Of a DNA stretch of 64,000 bases, positions 9,147 to 19,990 are shown piece after piece. Location: assembly GCA_040437565.1 (NCBI GenBank), contig JBDOQK010000047.1, forward strand, positions 124,001 to 188,000, given 5' to 3'. Made by a program: the position numbers and the translations under genes. This DNA is from Albugo candida (Eukaryota; Oomycota; Peronosporomycetes; Albuginales). The notes beneath the pieces are model-generated. The model had not been told where the DNA came from. It saw only the letters and a program-made list of their open reading frames with translations, and did no database searches. How positions within the stretch are numbered: position 1 is the first letter of the stretch; every line of letters begins with the position of its first letter.

Positions 9147-12100
9147 ATGCAGAATTGGTCCTCACAGACTCCAATTGTGTCTCGCACGCATGACAAACAC
9201 AGCGCAGTATCGTCACCGCCGCATAGTCCTTACACATTCCCACGATTGACGAAAAAGTACATCCTCACTAGAGAATTGAACGTTCGAGTGCGCACGACTC
9301 GGAACGATGTCGCACCAGTGTATTTGTTGCCAGATGGATCTCTTGTATGCCGCAAGTTGCTTGCCAGAGACGATTGGATCCAAGATCATGAAAGGAAACA
9401 CTGTACTGTTTGTATGCAGCACTTTTTGCCATTTCGCCGACGTCATCACTGTCGAACGGTTGTTTTCTTTTTACTCTTCATACCTTAAGCACGGTCTGAT
9501 ACGTTTCCATTCCTAGTGTGGCGAAGTTGTTTGTAACGCGTGTTCGTATCATCGTCGTATCCACATAACTGATCTCAATGTCGGGTTTGTAACACGTTTG
9601 TGCACCTTTTGCATCATTCACGCTGGAAACGCATCTGTCCGAGTAAGCAAACCTAATTCGCATTCGGATGAGAATCAGGTTGATGAGCAAACAATCGTTC
9701 GTTCACCAATCCAGCGACTTTCGTCGAAACGCACCGAATCCGTTATGACTGACGGTAGCGTCGTGCAATTATGGCCTTTACCAGGTCACCAATCATTGGC
9801 TACATTTCAACCAGAAAAGTCCATTCCATTGGATCAAAATGAAACAAGGTCTCGCGCGCAATCAGCAGTTGAACTTCGTGTAACGAAGTTCAATCAAAAG
9901 AATTTATTTTCTCGTGTGCAACCCAAGCTTCCAGTAACGTCCAATCTTACTAATCCAATCTCACAATCACAGCGATTGGCTATGATCCACACCAAAATGT
10001 TATTAAACCCCAATCATGACCCGACGATGGAAACGCTCCTTTCCATCGTCGCGAAGACGTTAGCCTGTCCAGCGGCCCTTATTGGAAGCGTCGATGAAAA
10101 ATACCTATGGATCCATGCAAGCATTGGAATGGAATCGATTAGCAAGATGCCACGTGAAGATTTTGTATGCATACATCAGCTACGAAAGAGTGAAACGGTC
10201 TGGATTGTTCAGGACGCAACATGGGACAAACATTTCCATGCGGCCACTATAATGATCAAAGGTGCTCCCATTCGATTTTACGCAGGCGCTACATTAGCCG
10301 TTAAGGCACAGAGAATTGGAGTTGTCAGTGTGATGGATGATGAACCACACAAAGATATATCGAACACCATGAAAAGCACTTTGGAAGCTGTAGGGAAAAT
10401 CGCTTCTGAAGTGTTGGAGCAGCGTTTGCAATCTGCTTCATCCGAGAATGGAGGTAGTAGCACCAGAAATTCAATTGATGATTTTGACAGCTTGTTTGAT
10501 GAGAATCTTGAACACGCAGTAGCGAGTTCATTCGGATGTAATGACAGCAAAGCTGGACCCGGTCGCCCTTCCTGCATGACTATGTTTTTCAATCTCACTT
10601 CAGAAATGCAAGATGCCATTCACGAGTGTATGCGATTCATGAATGAATCGTTACGTCCACAGCCAGATTTAGTATGGAAACAGCGTCGAGATGCGGAAGA
10701 TGGAATCTGTGCTTCTTTTGAAGGTATCATCAGAACGGACAGCCACACTCAAATAAAGCTCTATAGAAATTCCTTTCGTGTGCTTGTTGGACCAGAAACG
10801 TTCACATTGCTAGAAATGATACAAAAATGTATGGATCCACGAGTGACTTTATCGAGTGACGATTGGTTTAGGCAGTTTTTCCGGGCCGAAGGGTATATTG
10901 ATGCAACATTACAAAATCGACACTACTTCTCACCACACACTTGGATGGATCATTTTTTATTAAAGCAAGATGTCAGCTCCGAAGAAGAAAAGTGCTGTAT
11001 TCTTACATACAAACGAGAATATCCGGACGGAAGTGCTATGATTGTGACTCTAGTCTATGACGAAGATGCAATGGAGAGTCCCATTCTCACATTCCTATTT
11101 GGCTGGCTTATCACATCACAGCAAAAGAAGAATATAAATGTAACGTGCCTCGTAGCTCAACAGTGTTCACAAAACGAAACTCATGATAAAAGAAGCGTCA
11201 ATGTCTCTGCCGCATGGTGTCTACATCTCCTTCAAATGTATAAAAGTTGCACTCATGTATCAATGCCTAATAAGAGCCTCCAACTTTCGAAATTAACGAG
11301 AGAGTCAAGACTCGCAACTGAAAGAGTGAGCGAGTCTAGTCGAGAAAGCGATATCGAGGAAGTTGTTTTCACTCGAAGTCGCCAAAGGGAAAGGAATGCC
11401 GGTGAAAATAAACGACAGCTTTTGCGCTGTTTGATAGATCAATCAATTTTCACGCAACAAATGCTGAAGGAACAGCGCAGGCNNNNNNNNNNNNNNNNNN
11501 NNNNNNNNNNNNNNNNNNNNNNNNNNNNNNNNNNNNNNNNNNNNNNNNNNNNNNNNNNNNNNNNNNNNNNNNNNNNNNNNNNGGACAGCCACACTCAAAT
11601 AAAGCTCTATAGAAATTCCTTTCGTGTGCTTGTTGGACCAGAAACGTTCACATTGCTAGAAATGATACAAAAATGTATGGATCCACGAGTGACTTTATCG
11701 AGTGACGATTGGTTTAGGCAGTTTTTCCGGGCCGAAGGGTATATTGATGCAACATTACAAAATCGACACTACTTCTCACCACACACTTGGATGGATCATT
11801 TTTTATTAAAGCAAGATGTCAGCTCCGAAGAAGAAAAGTGCTGTATTCTTACATACAAACGAGAATATCCGGACGGAAGTGCTATGATTGTGACTCTAGT
11901 CTATGACGAAGATGCAATGGAGAGTCCCATTCTCACATTCCTATTTGGCTGGCTTATCACATCACAGCAAAAGAAGAATATAAATGTAACGTGCCTCGTA
12001 GCTCAACAGTGTTCACAAAACGAAACTCATGATAAAAGAAGCGTCAATGTCTCTGCCGCATGGTGTCTACATCTCCTTCAAATGTATAAAAGTTGCACTC

Positions 12101-12465
12101 ATGTATCAATGCCTAATAAGAGCCTCCAACTTTCGAAATTAACGAGAGAGTCAAGACTCGCAACTGAAAGAGTGAGCGAGTCTAGTCGAGAAAGCGATAT
12201 CGAGGAAGTTGTTTTCACTCGAAGTCGCCAAAGGGAAAGGAATGCCGGTGAAAATAAACGACAGCTTTTGCGCTGTTTGATAGATCAATCAATTTTCACG
12301 CAACAAATGCTGAAGGAACAGCGCAGGCTAATTGAATACGCCTCGTCCAGAGGCAGTGTGAAAGATTTTGGAAAAACACACAATTCAAATGATCAATTCA
12401 AAGAATTCCGAGCAGACGCAATCGACTTTCATACAGATTCCGTTCGATGTAACAACCAATCATAG
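9147..12465 (+). CDS. FYVE zinc finger plus GAF domain protein
   Basis: Exon 1 is 9147-9458; a 58-bp intron (9459-9516) splits the FYVE finger; exon 2 starts at 9517. The finger has the canonical basic patch RRHHCR, followed after splicing by TCGEVVCNACS and ends RLCTFC, so binding to PI3P on endosomes is expected. Residues about 270-410 form a GAF-like domain (LLSIVAKTLACPAALIGSVD ... IGVVSVMDDEP). The C-terminal half is unassigned. FYVE-GAF pairing is common in oomycetes. Exon 2 contains a 100-N gap with a repeated 746-bp flank; removing one copy gives about 804 residues, so the internal repetition of the protein is an artefact. The last 68 bp overlap the convergent dioxygenase gene. Confidence 0.85.
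10737..12328. repeat. assembly gap with duplicated flanks (746 bp)
   Basis: 100 N at 11483-11582. Bases 10737-11482 recur as 11583-12328. This is best read as overlapping contig ends, not a tandem duplication. Confidence 0.9.
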
Positions 12466-13700
12466 CTCGCTCTCCTTCAGTGAATGCATTTCGCGCATGC
12501 AGAACACGATGATTATCGACCAATATCATGCTTCCAACACTTAACCGTATCACTTTTTCAAAGAAAGTATCACGCAGTAAGCTCAGTAAAGTACGATGAT
12601 GACGATAAAATTCTCGCATTTGTGCCAGTGAAAGATGCGTTTGAGGCGCGCGGTCGTAATCATTGAATCGAAATGCTTCGATTTTTCCAGCAAAGTCGAC
12701 TTCGATAATTGGCTTCACAGCTTCTTGATGCCATGCTGAGTCCAAATAATGAAAACGAATGGGAACATTTGAAAGAAAATCGAAAGCTTGCGGATCGATG
12801 GCTTTCAGAACCGCTGCTACATGGAAAGCATCCACATAGATCGACTCGCCTCCTCTGCGTGCTTGTGCAACACAATTGAAAATCTGTAAGCCGGGTGGAT
12901 CTCGCATGTAGCTTCCATCAGTGTGATGTAACAGCGCTTTATTGGTGGATGCTGTGTCGTTATACTCTTGTTCTTTGGTTTCCGGTCGTGTAGTCCACAT
13001 TGTACCATATATCGTTTCCATCACCAAACCGATCTTACGTGCGAATTTTTCGGTTTCATCCATTGATGAAGGCGTATCTGTTATCATAACAAGACCGTAA
13101 CGATGTAAATCCATCATTGCTGGTTTCATATCGCTCATGGAAGACGAGAAGGAATGTCTTCGAATTTGAAATGTGTGGTCCCACAACGCTTTATCGTTTT
13201 GTTTGTCGGTTTTGGTAGCCGAGATCACATTGGATGCATGTTGACGCAACCAAGACGTCTCAAACTGGCTTTGCATGCACGGAGCACGGTCCTACGCAAC
13301 ACAAGACCTTTAAACATGAAAGTTGTGTGGACTACACATCACCAACCACTGAGTGTTGCCATTGTATTTGCAAGACTTTTGGATCGTCTTTCATTATTGA
13401 GCTAGCCACCATCGGAGAATCGTCACTGACGGATGCGGTGTCTATGAATCGCTGTTTCGTTACAGCATGAAGACACATTTCGCAGGTGCAATTCTCACGG
13501 AGCCACTTCTTTAGAAACAAAGCTCTGAACCCGTCGGTCCACTCGACCTCAATTGCATCGCTTTGTGCGAAATGTTTTACAGTTTTGAAGTTTATTGGCG
13601 GATGTTGTGCATGAGTAACCCAACGACAAGCCAATGCGAAACGAGTTGGCGCTCGTCTTGGAAGTGTGCGGCGGAATTTGCTTATAATGAAAGCCATCAC
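12398..13700 (-). CDS. TMLHE: trimethyllysine dioxygenase (TMLH-like), carnitine synthesis
   Basis: Fe(II)/2-oxoglutarate dioxygenase of the TMLH/gamma-butyrobetaine dioxygenase family, probably the mitochondrial first step of carnitine synthesis. Exons 13700-13338 and 13264-12398 (intron 13265-13337, 73 bp) give 409 residues. The N-terminus (MMAFIISKFRRTLPRRAPTR) looks like a mitochondrial presequence. The DUF971-type N-terminal domain has the zinc-binding WLRENCTCEMC stretch and RFIDTASV. The catalytic core has the HTD iron ligands (HHTDGSY), the distal His in DNHRVLHAR, and RFNDYDRA. The DGSY and final RLLG features favour TMLH over BBOX1. Its 3' end overlaps the FYVE-GAF gene. Confidence 0.88.
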
Positions 13701-13781
13701 AGACTGTGTTCACAAATCGACGCGCCAAATGAAAATACTTTCATAATTTTGTAATATTTAAAATTATGGAGAACAGTATTG

Positions 13782-13881
13782 NNNNNNNNNNNNNNNNNNN
13801 NNNNNNNNNNNNNNNNNNNNNNNNNNNNNNNNNNNNNNNNNNNNNNNNNNNNNNNNNNNNNNNNNNNNNNNNNNNNNNNNN
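13782..13881. other. assembly gap (100 N) without visible duplicated flanks
   Basis: Sequence left (ending GAACAGTATTG) and right (starting GTACCACATACG) does not repeat. It hides the 3' end of the next minus-strand gene. Confidence 0.9.
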
Positions 13882-15297
13882 GTACCACATACGCCAAATG
13901 AAAAACACTGATCCAAGAAAGAAGACGGTAAAATGGGGACTTTTAACTCCGTGCAGCAATAAGTCATACAATGATAGTGTATGAGCGTATTTTGAGTGCT
14001 CGGAAGCGACAGAATCCATGTGATTCCCCCTAGTTTCTTTATCGTCCACCGCATCCAGTGTGTTGGCATCGTTATCGCAGTTATCGGCCGAAAGTGTTTG
14101 GATACCGAGAGTCAAGTAAAGATGAACAGTATTCGATGTATCGCTGTCTATCAAATCCACAACGACAGCTATACTGAAGCTCATTCCATTTGGCTGTTCT
14201 TCCTGTTGTCTCCAAACATCAAGAAGCGATATCACAGCTGAATCCACCTTATTCGGAACTAAAAGCCCGCCGCCCATCAAAGTAATCACTAATGTATCGT
14301 CATGCTGTGGAATGTCTACATCCAAATCCTTCCATCTCGGGTCTGAAACACCTTGGACAGTTGGAGTTTTATATGTGAATCCGCTAGGCAGAAAACGGAG
14401 TGTGACGTAGAATAGCAAACCTTTCTTTTTCTTGGAGATTGGAAGTTGACTCAGAGCAAGACTTTGTAGTGAAAGTGGGGGAAGCGAATACTGAGTGTCG
14501 TACGATCGACTTCGCGATTCAACTTCCGAAGTACTGTTTGCACGCGCACGAGAAAAGCGATGGCTGAGTGCATTCCATGTTGTGAGGTTGAATGAATGTG
14601 ACGCAGAACGAGTGAATGTGTCGCTTTCCAACAAGTTTTGAGGGATTTTACATGGTCGAGTGAAAGGGACGTACGCGTGTCGAATTTCCTGTATAAGATG
14701 TGATGATTTCCAATGTATGATCTCGGTATATATCGGAGTGTGGAATAGAAGCCCATGTTTGTATTGAAGTGATGTTTTGTTGTAAGCAATCTGATGCGCT
14801 TTCACACCTTTCAAACGTAATTGTTTGCACAATTTTTCGCGCTCTGGTGCTACGAGGTAAGCAAGTACAGCCGAATATCCATTGAGAACAGCACCGTTCA
14901 CAGTTGTGAGTTGTACATCACGATCCAGAAACTCAACAATTTTGGCTGCGTCATTTTCACGAAATGATTCGGCAAATGCAGTGTGGTCTTCGACGTGATA
15001 GTCAGAATCACTTGGAGTCGATGAGGTTCGTTGTATTGAATCCTGTGCTTTCATTGGTAACTTGCGCTTATGTTTCGTGATTGTGATTCCGAAAAACGAA
15101 TTCGGCTCTTTCTCATCACACGAGTTTGATTCAACTCGCTTTTCTTTTGTGATCTCAAAAAGCTCCTTTTCGCCGGTTTGTTGGGTCTGATTATGTGAAA
15201 TAACTCGGTCTTCTTGAAGAGAGTGTCTGGTGTCGCGAAAGGATACAGCTAGACTGCACTTTTTGTCCCGAAAACGTGGCTTTACAGATCCTACCAT
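13882..15297 (-). CDS. NTF2-like / C2-like protein with C-terminal membrane segment, 3' end in gap
   Basis: The frame runs from ATG at 15297 into the gap, so about 472 residues are visible and the C-terminus is missing. A basic disordered N-terminus is followed at about 105-190 by a segment resembling NTF2/SnoaL folds (HTAFAESFRENDAAKIVEFL, VLNGYSAVLAYL). At about 290-380 there is a C2-like beta domain (LLFYVTLRFLPSG ... GVSDPRWKD ... ISLLDVW). A hydrophobic segment (HFTVFFLGSVFFIWRMWY) sits just before the gap and could be a tail anchor. Family and function not recognised; the domain calls rest on pattern only. Confidence 0.6.
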
Positions 15298-15670
15298 TGG
15301 TGTCCACTCACAATGCTTTTTTTGGTGTCACGTGTATTTTAGTGGCACTAAAAACTGCGCTCCTATCCAGAGTCGCCGGGTGGGAGAAATTGACAATGTA
15401 GCCTAAACCTGTCACTGGGACCAACATTCTAATGTATTTAATATGGCAGTAATATACATCAAGTGGTACTAAAGTCGTGCTGATAGGTTTGTAGGGTTAC
15501 TATATGTTTCGAAGATATAAACGTATATGATTCGCTAACCGCTATTCCGTAATAAAGTTCAGTTTGTGTTTACTAAGTTTGTGCCGGAGCGTAATCGAAT
15601 GCGCTAGGACGTTAACATCAGCCAATAGAAATGGAGCTATTTAACATATTGTTGCTATCAGCCCTCTCGT
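15298..15670. other. divergent intergenic region
   Basis: Upstream of both the NTF2/C2-like gene (minus) and the cap methyltransferase gene (plus). Nothing coding, repeated or structured was seen. Confidence 0.5.
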
Positions 15671-17248
15671 ATGGCTCAAGAGGCTAAACATTTGCCTGCT
15701 GGCTGGCACATTGCAACTTCCAAGTCAAAAAAGTTAGACTATTACTACAACTCTGGATTACGAAAACAGTATTGGGTCGACAAGGATCTTCCACTCGGCT
15801 GGTCACATCAATTTGATGCAACGACAGGGCGCAAGTATTACTTCTTTATAGGGGACAAAGACAAAACTATCACATACGATCCACCAGTTGTTACTGAGAC
15901 ATCTCACAAACGAGAAAGAAGTGAAGAGTTCGCACTCCATCCATCGAAAAAGACCTCTACAAATGAATACACGTCTGCAACCACTTTCCCCTCACCCCCT
16001 CGTTTCGATAAACAGCATAGAAAAGATGGTGCTGATGAAGAGCATCATCAAAAGACCACCGCGGAAGGCTCCATTGCATCTTCAAGTACGGTGAAGAGCC
16101 GACCCGAAAGAAGGAATTCGTTGATGAACCTACTTTCTCCTGCTCCCAATCCACCCAATCCAGAACTTTCTTTCAAAGGAACTGTGAATGAGGATCACAC
16201 GCAAGCTGCACAGTTTTACAACCAGTTACAACGAAATGCCACTAGCGATCGTGCCGATAGTTTGTTGTTCCATCTGAGAGCAGAAAATAATTGGGTTAAA
16301 TCGATTTTAATACAAGAATATGCGAAACGGAATGACATCGTTCTGGATTTAGCTTGTGGTAAGGGGGGAGACCTGTTAAAATGGATACGACGAGGTGTGA
16401 AAAAGTACGTTGGCGTGGATATCGCAGCACAATCGTTACACGACGCAGTAGAACGTTACAGTGGTTACAAACAACGCAGCGTATCGACCGAAGTTGTTTT
16501 AGTTCAAGGGGATCTCGGAGTTACGTCACTGTTAACCGATAATGCTGAATGTTGGGATAGTAGCAAAGGTTGGCATAACGACGTACCGATCGCAAAAAGA
16601 GAGTTATTTGATGTTGCATCTATGCAATTCGCCTTACATTACATGTTCGGAACGGAACAACGTGCCTTCAAATGCTTTCAGACTCTTCGTGACATGTTGC
16701 ATGAAGGTGGGATATTCATTGCCACAACCGTGGACCCCAACAGTGTATTGCATCAGTATTATCAGAATTTGACGCATTCTACGAAAGATAATCATTCAGA
16801 CAACGTCATCTTGATCCAGGATGAGAAGAACCGAGCGTTTTGCACGATACGCCTGGATGAATCTACCAAAGCGATATTACTAGGCCAAGGCGAATCGGAT
16901 GCGAGCAAGTTGCAAGAAAGTCGAGGACCTCTTGGTGGCTCGTTCGGGCTACGCTACCATTTCACATTACGTGATGAGGAAGACAAGGACGATCAAAAAG
17001 GAGGAAAGGAAGCAGTTGACGCGCCTGAATATTTGATTCCCGATGATTTATTGGAACACGTTGCCAAAAGTCATGGTTTTGAGATAATTTTAAAGCAAAA
17101 CTTTCACAATTTTATCAACATGAACATTGCCAAAAATCGTTCGTTACTCGAGCGCATGCACGTGCTCAATGTCGAAGGAACGCTTTCAGATGCTGAATGG
17201 ACAATAGCTGGATTGTATCAAGTTCTTGTTCTTAAAAAAGTATTTTAA
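15671..17248 (+). CDS. RNMT: mRNA cap guanine-N7 methyltransferase with N-terminal WW-like domains
   Basis: Intronless, 525 residues. It methylates N7 of the 5' cap guanine using S-adenosylmethionine, in the nucleus. Two WW-like segments open the protein (LPAGWHIATSKSKKLDYYYN at about 8-27 and LPLGWSHQFDATTGRKYYF at about 40-58). A disordered linker follows. The Abd1/RNMT catalytic domain runs from about 195: AQFYNQLQRN, the SAM-binding VLDLACGKGGDLLKW, KKYVGVDIA, FDVASMQFALHYMF and the C-terminal HNFINMN block all match. WW modules often bind proline-rich peptides; docking to the RNA polymerase II tail is a plausible role but inferred. Start is the first ATG and puts the WW at the usual position. 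Confidence 0.92.
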   Translation: MAQEAKHLPAGWHIATSKSKKLDYYYNSGLRKQYWVDKDLPLGWSHQFDATTGRKYYFFIGDKDKTITYDPPVVTETSHKRERSEEFALHPSKKTSTNEYTSATTFPSPPRFDKQHRKDGADEEHHQKTTAEGSIASSSTVKSRPERRNSLMNLLSPAPNPPNPELSFKGTVNEDHTQAAQFYNQLQRNATSDRADSLLFHLRAENNWVKSILIQEYAKRNDIVLDLACGKGGDLLKWIRRGVKKYVGVDIAAQSLHDAVERYSGYKQRSVSTEVVLVQGDLGVTSLLTDNAECWDSSKGWHNDVPIAKRELFDVASMQFALHYMFGTEQRAFKCFQTLRDMLHEGGIFIATTVDPNSVLHQYYQNLTHSTKDNHSDNVILIQDEKNRAFCTIRLDESTKAILLGQGESDASKLQESRGPLGGSFGLRYHFTLRDEEDKDDQKGGKEAVDAPEYLIPDDLLEHVAKSHGFEIILKQNFHNFINMNIAKNRSLLERMHVLNVEGTLSDAEWTIAGLYQVLVLKKVF

Positions 17249-17406
17249 ACGCAACGAAATCGGCTTGAACGGATAGGAACACCAAGATCGTTTGAATATT
17301 GCAATCGAACATAGTAATACGTTCGGTTGTCGTCAGTCAAGTAGTTTCAGAATTCCACCGAACGTAAAGAAAACGTATTTAAGTGACTCTTCTCACGACA
17401 TATAAA

Positions 17407-17994
17407 ATGTTCCATCGCATGCTCTTGTCATCACGCTCTTTGCGGTCCATTCCCACCTGCAAATCCACTCGCAGCTTCCAATCAAGTAAACAATCATCTT
17501 TCATCCCATCCAATCACCCCACTCTCCATACATAGGCGCCGCATCCAAATACGTCGAAAACAAAGAAGCCACTGGACTGGCCGGAATCGTCCAAGGTCCG
17601 TGTTATTTACAACGCTATTCTGCGACATAACTGATACAAAACGTTCACAGCTGATAATGCCGTGGGATTCACCAAGCTATATCATTTCACCAGCATCGGG
17701 CTCCTTGCTTTGATGCCTTGCGCCTTTGCGTTGAGTCCATCCGCCCTTTCAATGCCGATAGATTGGGCAATGGGTGTTTTGATCCCTATGCATACTCACA
17801 TTGGAATGAACAATGTCATATCGGATTACATTCCAAAGCCGCAACAGCCAATAATGCGTTTGGCCTGGCTTGCAGCCACAGGAATCATGTGCTTTGGACT
17901 TGTCCGGCTCAATGCGGAAGGACCAGGAATCACAGAAACGATCAAGACGTTCTGGAGACAGCCGAAGAAAACGCACTTAGAAAAAGTGGCGTAA
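17407..17994 (+). CDS. SDHD: succinate dehydrogenase membrane anchor subunit D (CybS)
   Basis: Three exons, 17407-17485, 17536-17595 and 17651-17994, with introns of 50 and 55 bp, give 160 residues. The first exon encodes a Ser/Arg-rich mitochondrial presequence (MFHRMLLSSRSLRS). The mature part has three hydrophobic helices; the second carries HTHIGMNNVISDYI, matching the CybS 'H-x-H-x-G-x-x-x-V-x-x-DY' block with the heme-b His and quinone-site Asp-Tyr. It anchors the SDHA/SDHB dimer in the inner membrane in complex II. Its stop lies 48 bp from the convergent PDI stop. Confidence 0.88.
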
Positions 17995-18042
17995 CCGAAT
18001 GGTTACTAGGAAAATGTATTTGAGTTATCTTCCTACTTTTTT

Positions 18043-19623
18043 CTAAAGCTCATCGTGATCGACTCCGAAATTTTCGCCTTCCAATTGGAACTTTTTAGCG
18101 TGCTCTTTCAAGTATTCGGCCATGCTGTCCGTGTCACGACCGCCTTCGTATAGCACAGGGTTCGCCTTGTCGTTGGCAGGGAAGAAGAAGATGGTTGGGA
18201 ATCCAGAGACCTCAGCTTTCTCGTAATCGATTTCGTTTGCGGTCGCGTCGATTTTAGCAATCATGATGCTGTCAACATCGGCGAAAATATCAGCAAGAGC
18301 TTCATACTTGGGAGCAAGCTCTTTGCAGTGTCCACACCACGGCGCATAGAATTCGAGGAGGACATCCTTGTCGGATTCAACAACACGTTCCATGAACTGC
18401 TTGGCAACAATCACCTTCACGTTTAGTTCACTATCGTCGACAGGATCGGCTGATTTTAACCACGGCTTTGCTTCGCCTTTCAAAAACGACTGTACGAATT
18501 TGATGAAGTCTGATGACAAAGTGCTACTGATCTTCTCGATCATTTCATCTCCGCCATAATCGAAACGGTACTTCTTCAGACCGGATGACATTTCAACCAC
18601 AATAGCACTGGGTAAGTCATCTTTAGTAAACCCAAAGTATTCCATAATGCGGTTTTCGCTCATGGGAACCATAATGTGCAACACTTCTCCTCGGAATTTG
18701 ATTGCGCTTTCTTCGAGTACTTTCTTCAAATTCTGGTGGTAATCAGCTTCAGGATCCACAAAAACCATCAAATGCTGCGTAATTCCACCACTGAAAATTG
18801 AGGCCGCCGATTCAGATGTGAAGGTAACGACCAGAGGAAGTTTGTACTTGCCGACGAAAGATTGAATTTCTTCGGATGTGAATTCTCCATCAAAGGTGAC
18901 ATACGGTTCATCGAATTTGCGTAAAATTACGATAGATTTTGGCGCAGTTGCGTGCTCTGAGATGTCCGTCGCAATTGAGGCCACATAGACCGCGTCATCA
19001 CTCGAAACAGCGAGTTTTTCCAGAATCTCCCGTTGAGCTCCGTTCTCTTCGTCGATGACTGCAAATACAACAACGTCGTTAGCTTGTTGTACTTCTTCCA
19101 GTTCTTCCTTGGAGCTGATTATCTTAACGGCAGGCCCCATTCGTTTCTTTATCCATTTTACGATTTCATCGGTTTGACGTCCTCCATCGTAATCTACAGG
19201 TTCTTGATCCTTTTTGAAAAATTTGAGAGTTGGAAATCCGGTCACTTTCAATCGTTCTGCAATATTCTTGTGAACTGTGGCATCCAATTTTGCCAAATAG
19301 ACTTCTTGTTCCTCTTCCTCTTCGGCCAGGAGTTTGGCAGCCTCAGCATACGCTGGTGCCATACGAATGCAGTGGCCACAATTCTAGGACTAGAATTAGC
19401 ATGTATGAGATAGAACTAGGATATGAGTGCGTACCGGTGAGTACACTTTGACAAGCAAGGCGTCTACTTCGTTAATAACTTGGTCGAAATTTTCATCGGT
19501 AAGTATCATAACGTTATCATCGTAATCAACCTCTTCGAGAATGAGGGAGCTGTCTGCAGTCACGGAAGATAAAGAGACTGCCGCGAAAGCAGTCAATAAT
19601 TTGACAGATTTTGAGATAAACAT
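18043..19623 (-). CDS. PDI: protein disulfide isomerase, ER-resident (HDEL)
   Basis: Two exons, 19623-19435 and 19383-18043, with a 51-bp intron immediately upstream of the first active site; 509 residues, a typical PDI length. Signal peptide (MFISKSVKLLTAFAAVSLSS), domain a with active site NCGHC (the intron removes what would be frame-breaking sequence), b and b' domains, domain a' with classic YAPWCGHCKELAP, an acidic end and the ER-retrieval signal HDEL. The first site has Asn where most PDIs have Trp before CGHC, and Ile-Arg rather than Lys after it. It oxidises and shuffles disulfides of secreted proteins. Upstream DNA contains ACGTG-core elements described separately. Confidence 0.95.
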
Positions 19624-19823
19624 CGTTTTGTCCCGATATTTGCGTTGGGAGAAGGAAACGAAACGAAAAGTGATTCAAAAACGATGAGAGCAGCTGTAAA
19701 AATCGCAATGTGTTTTTTGGCGAGTTTTTGTGGAAATATTATGTATTAGTATTAAATATGGAAAATGGTGCGAAAGGTCGGCTGCATATAAACCGCCCCT
19801 TTGAGCTTGTATTCGTTTATGTA

Positions 19824-19972
19824 TCGGACACGTGGATCTTGGAAACGCGTATGGACCCACGATTCGGACACGTGGAAACAGGTAAAGTCACACTAATTTA
19901 CACAGTAGTATGCCAGAAAGGCAATGGTGCCACCTATACTATCTGTTAGGAATACTTTATTCCACGTCACGT
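19824..19972. promoter_or_regulatory. candidate ER-stress-type elements upstream of PDI
   Basis: Two near-identical TTCGGACACGTGGA/ATCGGACACGTGGA boxes (19824-19836 and 19863-19876) and a CCACGTCACGT at 19962-19972, whose reverse complement contains TGACGTGG, the UPRE core known for ATF6/XBP1-type factors in animals. They lie 200-350 bp upstream of the PDI start and just upstream of the divergent PWI gene. A role in the unfolded-protein response is inferred. Confidence 0.35.
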
Positions 19973-19990
19973 AACTGAAATGTGGGCCAC

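Noticed and set aside
10737-12328. Apparent tandem duplication within the FYVE-GAF protein
   Set aside because: The copies meet exactly at a 100-N placeholder and look identical; eleven other gaps show the same pattern, so unmerged contig ends explain it.
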